From Elephas maximus indicus (lineage: Eukaryota; Chordata; Mammalia; Proboscidea; Elephantidae): 64,000 nt of DNA. Below are positions 19,901 to 30,600 of the stretch, one piece after another; the stretch's first letter is position 1, and every line of letters starts with the position of its first letter. The notes beneath the pieces were generated by a model that was not told where the DNA came from, did not search any database, and saw only the letters and a list, made by a program, of their open reading frames with translations. A program made the translations under genes and the position numbers. The stretch is taken from the NCBI RefSeq assembly GCF_024166365.1, contig NC_064822.1:105396823-105460822 (forward strand). Direction: 5' to 3'.

Positions 19901-21359
19901 CTTGCACCTGGGGGCAAGCGGCCCCCTCTGCGCCTGCCCCCCCACCTCTGCTGTGCATCCACCTCTGTCCTGGCACTAAACACATTACTTCATAGTTACT
20001 TGAGCGCCTCTCTCTACCTAAACAGGAAGACCTTTTTAAACAGAGTTACATTTTAGCCTGCTTCTCTCCTCTCAGGGCAGCAGGCTCCTTGACTTTACGC
20101 TGTCCTTCAAGGCCAGCCTTCCTTTGTTAGTCCTCAAACCATGGTCTCTATCTCTAAAGAACAACGCCCCACCCCCACCCGGTAGCCCTTGGTGTTCTGG
20201 ATCTGGTGAACAAATTGGACAAAGGATTGCAATAAACTTTCCCAAACACCTGCCCAAACAGAATATCTAACACCCCTAATCTTTTTTTATTGTGTTAAAG
20301 CACCTTTACTGTTTCAGCCCTGTACTGTAATTGTAGACTCCTCCAGGATCTCCTGTTATTTTAGTCATAGCATCACTGATTCACACTGTTTTGTTTGTCC
20401 TTCCCTGCTCTTGGGGTCATGCCTGGGACAGACTTTTACCCTATTCCATAGGTTGTCTGCTACTTTGTGCCAGGGCTTTTGGGCTGAACCTTGATTTCCT
20501 TGATTTTCCTCTGCTGCAGCTTCCCTCAGACCTGGGGAACTCCCTGTTTTAATATCTTTGACCCCAGCAGGTTCCCTGGCCTCCACATCTGGTCCACAGC
20601 ATCTCTCATATGAACAGTAAACATTTCCAATATTGATTATAAAATGTACCACTATCTTATCAGCCATGAAGAAAAAAAACACTGCACTATACTTGAAAGA
20701 TGCCACTGATAATATACCCCAATTCTCAGAGATATTAAAAAATAAAGGCAAAACTTGTGAGAGCCGGAACTCAACGGACTGCCTTGTTCTTCTGGGTCTC
20801 AAGTTTTCCGCCTTTGATAGGGTGCAACTTTTCTATCACACTTTTCTATGGCTATTAGTGGAAAATATTTGAGTTTTCCTTCTCTGACAAGTTTCCACCT
20901 TACACAGGTTTTACTCTATTTTTTAAAGTGCATCTTAAATCAATGAAATGATCATTTCTTCTTCAAATCATGGCTCTTTTAATTGAGTTTTAATATTGGA
21001 GGGTCTCAAATCTTCTCCTTACTCTAAAGTGGATACCCTTGCCCTGGAATGACCTCGACTCCCACAATCTGTTGCTATACCAGCTTTTAAGTACCCAGGC
21101 CACCCCTCATGTGAACACCTCCTCCTTCCCCAGTGCCAAGGAGAGTCCACTGCTGGAGGGCTGCCCCAAAAGAGAAACCCACTTTTTTCATGAAGGCAAA
21201 ACAAAACACAACCACTCCACGCTGAGACCACAATTTTGAGGAGATAATGGCCTAGCACTCCAATACCATTTATCCAGCCACTTCCCACCCTCCGGTTACG
21301 GCCCCAGAACTTTCAGGGCAGCAGCATGAGAAGATGCAGAGATTAGTCATTTCCTCCTA

Positions 21360-21560
21360 ATCGAGCTAAGACAGCTCTGCTAAACTGCCCACTGCAGGCA
21401 GTTCCCATTAAAGCAAAGCAGCTGGAAAGGGCTTAGCCCTTTAACGCCAGCAGCTGTATTCCACAGTGCTGCTGTTCTGCTGAGGGGCTGGATTCTGTCC
21501 AGAAGCATGAGGCGTTTAGCTCCAGTCAATGTATATTATGTATATTAACCAGGGAAGAGA
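21360..21560. promoter_or_regulatory. Candidate non-coding regulatory block
   Basis: No repeat signature. Contains AGCAGCTGGAAAGGGC, CCAGCAGCTGTATTCC (CAGCTG E-boxes), paired GGGCTTAGCCC symmetry and TGTATATTATGTATATTAA. Function is inferred from motif density only. Confidence 0.25.
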
Positions 21561-23997
21561 GGGCAGTCAGCTTCCTGGGAGATGGGGAGGCGGTTCATTT
21601 AAGCGCCTCCACCCCCTGGCTTTGCTTTCCAATGAGGAAGAAAAATCCCAGCCCCTTCGTGTGTCTCTCTTCTAAAATCTGAACAAAACTGTATCATCTC
21701 AGAGGCAGTAAAAGCTTTCTCTGTGGCAGGAGTGACTTCATCTTAACTCACCCAAGGAAAGATCCACTTGTTAGTTTTGACAGCTAAAAACAAAAAGACA
21801 TTAGGCCACTAACCACTGGAATCATTCTCCTTTACTGTGGTTTTTTTTGTTTTTTTTCTCGGAGGTCAAAAGTACTCTTCTGACCCCAGGTATGGACAAA
21901 GCAGACTGACTACTACCTCCTCTTGGAGAGTGCTGAGCCCTAGGGTTGATGAGGAGGAAAGCTGAACAGCCCTCAGAAAGCCCTGGCACAGAGCAGGCTG
22001 CTGAAGAGAGATCACTCGTAGACTTCTTACTCAAAGCCAGATGGTGAACATGAGACAGGGTGAGAGCTAATGCCACTTAGGGGAAAAGCCAATAAGCTAA
22101 TCCGCTGACACATTTCTAGAAGCAGGCTGACGGCTTTGGCTCAGAGACTCGTCTGTTCTTGGCTTTGGGCTTCAGAGCACACAGGATACACATGGGTGGC
22201 CTGAGAACACACTACCATCAGAGCATCCTGAAGCGCTCACACCAGCTTGGCCTCCTCCTTCCACACAGAAAACAGCCCTGGATCACCTCTACAGGGCAAT
22301 AATCCCAACCATTAAGAAATCCTCCTGTCCTCACTGATTAAGGGTAGGGTTGCATAAGCAAGTGTTGTTAACTGCTGTCAGTAAGTTGTACACCTGTAAA
22401 AAGTTAAATGGACAAAAAAAAACCCCAAATCTTCCTGTCCCAAATGTTTTTCCCAGCAGTTTGGGCTCCCTGTTATTTGAGTCATCTGTTGAGGGAACTA
22501 CTTATCTACAAACTCCTAGAGGACAGAGATGGTGTCTTTCATATCCCAAGTAATGGCAAGTGTTGACTACATCTTTGATAAACAAACAGATTTCATGGAG
22601 TGTGGCAGAACAGGAACAAAGCACTAACTTTCTTGCTCATATAGCCCTCTGTGGAATCCAGGGCTCTAGGCTGCATGGATTCATAAGTTTTTACAGTAAC
22701 AGGGAGAGCTCCTGAATTGTAAACAATCCTCTCTTCTCTATAGCTTTGCTCACTTTATAGTTGATTGCTTTGCAAAAGAACAAGATCCTTCCTTGTATAG
22801 GATACAAATAACACTGGCTCCAGGCTATTTACTAACATTTAGATACCTAATTACACATTAACAGGCCCCACAGCGCTGAAGAAGTTTGAAATGGCAAGCA
22901 CCATGGTTGAACTCCAGACTAGGAGCTGTAATTTGGTTTTTTTTTTTTAATCCCAGCTAAACTACACACCAGTTTGTGGAGTTTGAGCCAAATCACCTCT
23001 CTGAATCTGTCCATTTGGGATAACATCATCTGCCCTGCACACCTCACGTGGGTGTGGTGAGATCAAGTAAGATGATAAATGAAGAAAACACTCTGTACAC
23101 TGTAAATCACCATGTTAAAATTCCTAGAGGCTTTGCCAGGAATGGTTCCTAATTTTCTGTCTTCACTGATGACCAAAGAAGACATTAACTGGCAAGGGCT
23201 TCACTGGAAGTCTAAATATCCATTTACATGTGTCTGGGCCTAGCACACAGATGGTGCCCAGCTATGTGAGATGGGCAAGTAGTAATGCCATAGAAAAAAA
23301 CAATGCTACTAAATTAAGCCTGGCAAGAGTTATAGAGGGAGAAGGAAGACAAAAGGAAAAATCCCTGCTTCCAACTACAAGGCCCTGAGAAGTGGCTTCC
23401 TTCCCCATCCCACATGACTGCAGAGGACAAAGCTCCCACACACTACAAGGTTATTCCTGGTGACATCAAGCTGTCTTCCACCTGACTTGGTGAATAGAAA
23501 CCATCAACAAATACCGCTCTGAGAATCAGTGTCTAATAAATTACACTTAGGAACCTCCTGGCCTGGTGCCTTTACTTATTTACAAAATATACCAGCTACC
23601 TCGGCAGCAGATAAAAAAAAAAAAAAAAAATTACTAAGTTCTTAGGTTAAGTGGCCATTCTCCACACCCTGTTTACATTAAAAGCACAATGGCTAACATG
23701 CCCCAACTCTGCATGCTTAAAAGCTTTTCACACCAGTGGCTGAAATCTGAGTCATCACCAGGGCTATCATCAAAGCACATTTATCGAGAACCTACTGTGT
23801 GAGCTGTGCCGACTTTAACACTGAACTCTGTACTACCCTTGCTTCTCAAATCTGAACTTCCACAACAGCTCCTTCCCTGCTCATGCTGAGAGCCTTAGAA
23901 AAGGTGATGCATGATTAAGAAAACCACTCAGCATACCGGGCACAGCAGAGGGTCCTCCAAACACTTCTCCAATAGAAAGTCATGTATCATATATAGA

Positions 23998-24006
<9 letters not shown>

Positions 24007-24037
<31 letters not shown>
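24007..24037. repeat. CA microsatellite
   Basis: Uninterrupted (AC)n of about 15 units following ATATATAT-like sequence. Confidence 0.95.
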
Positions 24038-24041
<4 letters not shown>

Positions 24042-24640
24042 TCTGAAGTTTGAAGTGAGCAGGTAGGCTCCACCTTAACAAAATAAAAACATCAGGCATG
24101 ATAGTCTTTGTTCCTGCACTCATTCAGCTCTCCTTGTCATTTGTGTTACCCAACAATTTAAGCAGGTTCAGTTCCCGGCCAAAAATGCCTTTTTTTCCAT
24201 GGTAAATTAATTGAGCACCCTATAGTCCTCCTAATTGAAACTCAGGTATCTTCTTGCACAAGACATAAAATCTCATGGCCATTTCCTAAAGACATTCTCC
24301 CCCTCCCCCGCCCCTCTATCGCTGCAAGCAATGAATTCAGCTTCTTAAGGGAGGGGAAATAATTAAACATCTAGTAATAAACACAAATTGTTGCTGCTGA
24401 ATCAAACCATGTGATGCTTGCCCAGTGAAATAAACATCAAACTCAGGAGTCTTACACAGACTGATGGAGAAGGGAGATAAACACCACAGTTTAAAGATTC
24501 TGGTTATTAGCAAGTGGGATAGTAAAGTTAAACCATATTATAGGTGAAATAAGAGGCAGGATCAGAAAGGGTTGAGAGCAGATGGGGTGACAGCCACTTC
24601 AAAGCAATGGACCCCTTTCCACATCAAGGAAGCATAATTT

Positions 24641-25501
24641 TTTTTTTTATTAACTTTTATTAAGCTTCAAGTGAACGTTTACAAATCCAATCAGTCTGTC
24701 ACATATAAGTTTACATACATCTTACTCCGTACTCCCACCTGCTCTTCCCCTATTAGTCAGCCCTTTCAGTCTCTCCTTCCGTGACAATTTTGCCAGCTTC
24801 CCTCTCTCTCTATCCTCCCATCCCCCCTCCAGACAAGAGCTGCCAACACACTCTCAAGTGTCCACCTGATATAATTAGCTCACTCTTCATCAGCATTTCT
24901 CTCCCACCCGCTGACCAGTCCCTTTCATGTCTGATGAGTTGTCTTCGGGGATGGTTCTTGTCCTGGGGATGGTTCTTGTCCTGTGCCGACAGAAGGTCTG
25001 GGGACCATGGCCGCCGGGATTCCTCTAGTCTCAGTCAGACCATTAAGTACGGTCTTTTTATGAGAATTTGGGGTCTGCATCCCACTGATCTCCTGTTCCC
25101 TCAGGAGTTCTCTGTTGTGCTCCCTGTCAGGGCAGTCATCGATTGTGGCCGGGCACCAACTAGTTCTTCTGGTCTCAGGATGATTTAGGTCTCTGGTTCA
25201 TGTGGCCCTTTCTGTCTCTTGGGCTCCTAGTTGTTGTGTGACCTTGGTGTTCTTCATTTTCCTTTGCTCCAGGTGGGTTGAGACCAATTGATGCATCTTA
25301 GATGGCCGCTTGTTAGCCTTTAAGACCCCAGACGCCACATTTCAGAGTGGGATGCAGAATGTTTTCATAATAGAATTATTTTGCCAATTGACATAGAAGT
25401 CCCCTCAAACCATTTTCCCCAGACCCCCGCCCCTGCTCCGCTGACCTTTGAAGCATTCATTTTATCCCGGAAACTTCTTTGCTTTTGGTCCAGTCCAATT
25501 G
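24641..25501 (-). mobile_element. 5'-truncated L1, 3' untranslated end
   Basis: The minus-strand L1 3' end starts with a poly(T) tract and TTAAGCTTCAAGTGAACG. It contains GACGCCACATTTCAGAGTGG and ends at GGTCCAGTCCAATT. Flanked by the perfect 13-bp repeat GGAAGCATAATTT at 24628-24640 and 25502-25514. Related to the copies near 29 kb and 45 kb. Confidence 0.92.
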
Positions 25502-25514
25502 GGAAGCATAATTT

Positions 25515-26507
25515 AATCAAGAAAGCCCTCGAGAGTCAAGCTGTTCCACATGAAGCACTGTTATAGAAGTTGAAGGTAGGTATATATTTCCCTTAGCTAA
25601 TATCAGAATTATTTTCATGGCTAAGATCTCTTGGCCTAGCCCAAAAACCGAACAACTGTCTGCCAACATTTGACACGCAGGACCATTTCCTTTTTCGCTA
25701 ATGGGCCATCAGTTCCTGCATAGGGTAGTCTTGCCTTCACTAACGTTATACAATCCATTTACTTCCTCTACATTAGTGACTTAAAATGCACCTTGGGGAG
25801 ATACTACAGAACAGCAAATATGGAGCCAGGCCAACACTAGGCTTGCAAACATGAGAGAAGATAGCATCTAGGACAAAGTTTAAAAACAGAAAAAAACCTA
25901 GCAGGGATGTGTGTGTGAAGGGGAGTAAGGGGAGATGGGACCCATCCTCTGTCAATTTGCTGAGGCAGATGGGACCTGCTGTGAGAGCTGCCACCTCCTG
26001 GGAACAAAGCCAGTAAGTTGCCTCCTCTCTCCATAGTTACATATTAAGCCTGCAACTGTTTACACTCAATCTCAGATACATTCTGTTCACCAGCGTCAGA
26101 GTTCCAAGAGCAGGTGCCCTCAGTTAATCATCCCAGCTCACTCCAGAGTCACTTCCAGCAGTGAAGGATGTTCCAGGCAGTCAGCCAGCCAGAGTCGATT
26201 TTTTTTTTTAATCTACACTATTCTGGTCCCTAAAGACTTGTTTAAAAACTTTGTTGTTTAGTTTATTCAAATTAGAGGAAAACAGCCACAGGACAAATCT
26301 GAGACTCCAATGTGGATAACGAAAGAGACTGAATAAGAAATGAAGAGGCAATCTCCTGGTGGTAGTAAGGTTGGGTGGGTCCAGAGAATGGGAAATAAAG
26401 ATGAACAATCAACTCAAATCACTTTATGAAAGGAAAATATTTTCTAAAAGGCCTGGAAAGTTTCCCAAGACAAGAAAATCAACCTCATGCTCATTTTGAA
26501 AAAGCTA
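25515..26507. other. Intergenic, downstream of RACGAP1
   Basis: No repeat or gene recognised. An alternative TTTATT (AATAAA on the minus strand) lies at 26262-26267. Confidence 0.6.
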
Positions 26508-26513
26508 TTTATT
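26508..26513 (-). promoter_or_regulatory. RACGAP1: RACGAP1 polyadenylation signal AATAAA
   Basis: Minus-strand AATAAA in AAAAAAATAAATAGC, about 1.1 kb after the stop codon, consistent with the expected length of the RACGAP1 3' untranslated region. Confidence 0.7.
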
Positions 26514-27607
26514 TTTTTCCAAATATGTGTTTTACAGACAAGGGTCAATATGGGTCAGAAACATTCTATACAAGAAATCATCTTTATAGACATATAATGG
26601 AAATAAGAAAAAGCTCACATTTATCTAGATGTGGCTATGTTCCACGGGAGATGTGGCTATGTTCCACGAGAAGATTTCGGCATCCAAAGTGCAAAGACAA
26701 AATGATTGTGGCTTTTCTTGCCACACAAAATATTGACAATCTTCCCTTACAGCCTACTTTTAATAGTTAGTTGGGATGCCAAACAGACAGCACACTGACC
26801 TCTAGAAGTAGGGCTCTAGTGGACAAGGTAAAGATGGAGCAGGGTCAAGCATCAGGAATGAATTCAACTTTAGAACAAACTGGCTTTGACCTCAACCAAA
26901 CCCAAAGTCCTGCCTGAGGCCCATTAGAGATAAATACAAGTTTTAGTATCACATTTACAAGGCTGTGCCTATTAACACTATTAAGAGTTAATCAATCCAA
27001 ATTAAAGCTTAGCATACTTTCATCACTAGTTCCAACCTCACCCTACCCCATTTTTATGAAGGCTCTCCATGTTACAGCTCAACTCAAAATGGGAGAAAGG
27101 GAACTACTGAGTTCTCAGGGGGAGCCATTCTAAATCCCCCGTCCAACCCTTTTCTTTACTCTGTCCTCCCACCTTCTACCCTAAGACAAGCCAGTCTTAC
27201 CAAAGAGGTAGGGTTTCTATCATTGTCTTGTGGAAATTAGTTCTAAATAACACCAGAGAAAGGTCATTCCATGAGCAGCATTTGGCTTTATGCCAAAGGA
27301 TGTTCCCCTAGTCCCCTCCCCCAAGAAGAATCACAATGAATTCCATACTACTGCTTCCACCCCTGCAAAGATCTCCCACCTAAAAGTTCCAAACAACCAC
27401 CACAAGGTGTTGATATGTTACTTGAAGAGAAGGAGAGGGAGATACATATAGTTTTAATAAAACCCTCATGCACAATTAAACTTGATTAAAAGCTCAGAGA
27501 ATGCTAAAAGTAGTAATGAGTACAGGAGGCTGCAGAGCAGAGAGTACAGGTGCGCCCTTTTCTTGCAGTCGGTAAATGCTGGGGAAGTTTGACAGGCAGA
27601 CATGACT
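26514..27607 (-). other. RACGAP1: RACGAP1 3' untranslated region
   Basis: Lies between the stop codon at 27608-27610 and the first good AATAAA. No SINE or LINE in it. A tandem repeat of GATGTGGCTATGTTCCACG occurs at about 26630-26668. Confidence 0.7.
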
Positions 27608-27683
27608 TCACTTGAGCATTGGAGAAGCAAAGAAGTTGCCTTGTCGTCCTAGATTGGTGGCAGACTTGCTTTTGCTCCCAAAT
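27608..27683 (-). CDS. RACGAP1: RACGAP1 coding exon 16 (residues 608-632, stop)
   Basis: Minus-strand acceptor TTTAG. Encodes [18 protein letters not shown] and ASPMLK, then TGA. Confidence 0.96.
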
Positions 27684-30600
27684 CTAAAGAAAAAGAGAAT
27701 GACATGAAAAAGTATTCTATAAAAATTGTTGAATAAAAGCAACTATAGCATCACTTGATACAATCAGCTAAAAGTAGGAAATTCTAGATGCTACTATGCT
27801 GTAAGCTACTCTTAAAGGTCACCTGAAATGAGGAAGGGGAGACAGTAAAGATTCTTTAGACCTTTTTTTAAAAAAGTCCAACTTTTCTTTCAATAAGCTT
27901 CAACACGATGGGAAAGAAGTCTGAGGAAGCAGTCACCTTTTATTGCCCTAAGAAGGCCAATTCTCCATACCTGGGAGTGTTCTTGGTGAGGGTGGAGCGG
28001 ACTCTCTGTGACAGGGAGCTAGACGAAGGAGTCTTGAGGAGTTGATGCTCAGGAGTGGTCACAGGCCCCAGCAAACTCACTATTATCAAAGTTTAGAAAT
28101 ATTTTTAAAGAGGAGGAAAAAAGAAAGCACCCTTATACGTGGCCAGTTTTAAGCTGAATACCCTGTGAAGCACTGAAGAGCTGAACTCAGAGACTTAACA
28201 AAGTCCCAGAGATCACTTGTGTCATCATTTCGTAACCCACTAGTGTATCTTTTGAACCATGCACGCAGCTAATCAATGAATAGCTGACATTTGGTATCTG
28301 GTTTAAGCTATTTTCCAACTCCAACCATCATAGATCTAATATCTGAACATTTGGTCTTACCTATACTAATTTTTTTTTTTTTATACTAGAAGAAACAATA
28401 TACTTCCTTGAAAAGGAACTTTTAATGATGAAAGAACAGGCCTCAATACCAGTGAGGTTAGAATGAAACCAACCAACTCAGACATTGTTGGTGGCAACAT
28501 AAATTGCCCAAAGCCTTTAAAAAAAATCAATTTGCTGAAACATATGAAGGAAGAGACATAAAAAATATTCAAGTCCTTCACAAAAATAGAGGGTAGAGAC
28601 AAAGGAGTGTGCCGTCTCATTAGCGGGAGAGCATCTAGGAAAATATAGCAAGGTATATATGAATTTTTGTATGAGAGACTGACTTGATTTGTAAACTTTC
28701 ACTTAAAGCACAATAAAAATTAAAAGAAAATGTTCTGCATTCCACTTTGGTGAGAGGTGTCTCGGGTCCTAAACGCTAGCAAGTGGCCATCTAGGATACA
28801 TCAATTGGTCTCAATCCACCTAGAACAAAGGAAAATGAAGAACACCAAAGATATACAGGTAATCATGAACCCAAGAAACAGAAAGGGCCACATAAGCCAG
28901 AGTCTACATCAGCCTGAGACCAGAAGAACTAGATGGTGCCTGGCTACCACTGATCATTGCCCTGACAGGGAACACAACAGAGAATCCCTGATGGAGCAGA
29001 ACAGTGGGATGCAGATCTCAAATTCTCGTAAAAAGACCAGACTGAATGGTCTGACTAAGATTAGAAGGACCGTGGAGGTCATGGTCCCCTCACCCTTTAT
29101 TAGCCCAAGACTGGAACCATTCCCAAAGCCAACTCTTCAGACAGGGACTGGACTGGACTATAAGACAGAAAATCATACTGATGAGGGGTGAGCTTCTCGG
29201 CTCAAGTAGACACATGAGACTATGTGGGCAATTCCTGTCTGGCGGCAAGATGAGAAGGCAGAGGAGGACAGGAGCTGGTTGAATGGACACAGGGAATACA
29301 CGGTGGAGAGGAGGAATGTGCTGTCTCATTAGGGCGAGAGCAGCTAGAAGTACATAGCAAGGTGTGTATAACTTTTTGTATGAGAGACTGACTTGATTTG
29401 TAAACTTTTGCTTAAAACACAATAGATAAAAAGAAAAAAAAAAATCAAGTCCTTTAATTCAGCAAGCCCACTCCTGGGAATTTATCAGTAGAGAGAAAAA
29501 AGCTATACACATATAATGTTGACTGCTGCATTATTTACTAATTACAAAAAATTGAAAAATACCCAACAGAACATTAAAGTAAATTATAGCTTACATCCAT
29601 AAAAATGATAAAATAACTATACAGTAACACAGAAAAGATTCTCACAACATACTGTGTGAAATAAGAACAAATTGTATCTAAACTATTATTAAAAAAAGAA
29701 AAAGTTTCTTACATCTATATAAAATTACATGGGTATAAAGAACGTGAAGGAGAACTCAGAAAAGTGAAAAGTTATTAGAATGGTACAGCTGTACAAATTT
29801 TTCTTTAGTGTTAGGATTTTCAAAATAAATTCAGTTTTTATTGAAGACTGTGAATTTCAAACAGCTCTAACAAAGGCAGGGAGAGGGCACATGCCCAAAA
29901 CTAGAGAGAGAGCTCATGTCCTTTAACAAGTGCTCCTTAGGGCTTACCTTTAATATCTGGTGTCTGTGGTGTTGAAAAGGCATTTGAGTTTTCAATGACA
30001 TGCATGGGGTCAATGTTCTCTTGCTCCACCATCATAAACTGACTCCAGTATTCCAGTGGCAGTGAAAGCAGGCGCTCTACCACCTAAAAGCCACCAAATA
30101 TGTTACCAAACTTCCAAAGCTCAGGGCTTTACATCCCAGTGTTCTCTCTCCATATAAGATCCTATGGACAAATAAATCTTATTCCCAATTTATCTTGTTA
30201 TACAAATTCGTATATATTCACTCTTGCCTACCTTAGGTTGACGCTTGATGTCCTGTAACATTGTCACTGGGTCTGGATTGGGCACAGCATGGGCAACTAT
30301 TGTAGGGCCAAAAACTTTAGCCAGATTGGCAACATTCATTTTAGTGTTTGGACTCTGAGCCACTCTAGGCAAAAGAGTATTAAATTAGAAGACGCCTCCT
30401 CCACTTAAACGCAGACCAAAATATTTCTACAAGAAAACAATTCACCCCTCGTGCTCCCTTCCTAACACCCAGCCCACGTTATCTTCACCTTGAAAAACTC
30501 CCTAACTCCCAGAAACCAGTGTCTGCTGTGCTTACCTCTGCAAGTGAATCATAAGAAAAGCTAATGTGTCCCTGTTGGCTTGGGGCAGTTCACCCACAGC

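Larger units (their letters stand above)
19278..24627. other. Intergenic gene desert
   Basis: Contains L2-like sequence at about 19560-20000, a MIR-like fragment near 22950-23110, a poly(A) run at 23612-23630 and a CA microsatellite at 24007-24037. No coding exon or RNA gene recognised. One block at 21360-21560 looks unusually rich in E-box-like motifs. Confidence 0.6.

Noticed and set aside
24007-24037. Regular short repeats as a CRISPR-like array
   Set aside because: A simple CA microsatellite. CRISPR is not expected in a vertebrate chromosome.
24781-25188. 135-codon frame downstream of RACGAP1
   Set aside because: Lies entirely in antisense L1 3' UTR sequence. Related frames occur in the L1 copies at 29 and 45 kb.
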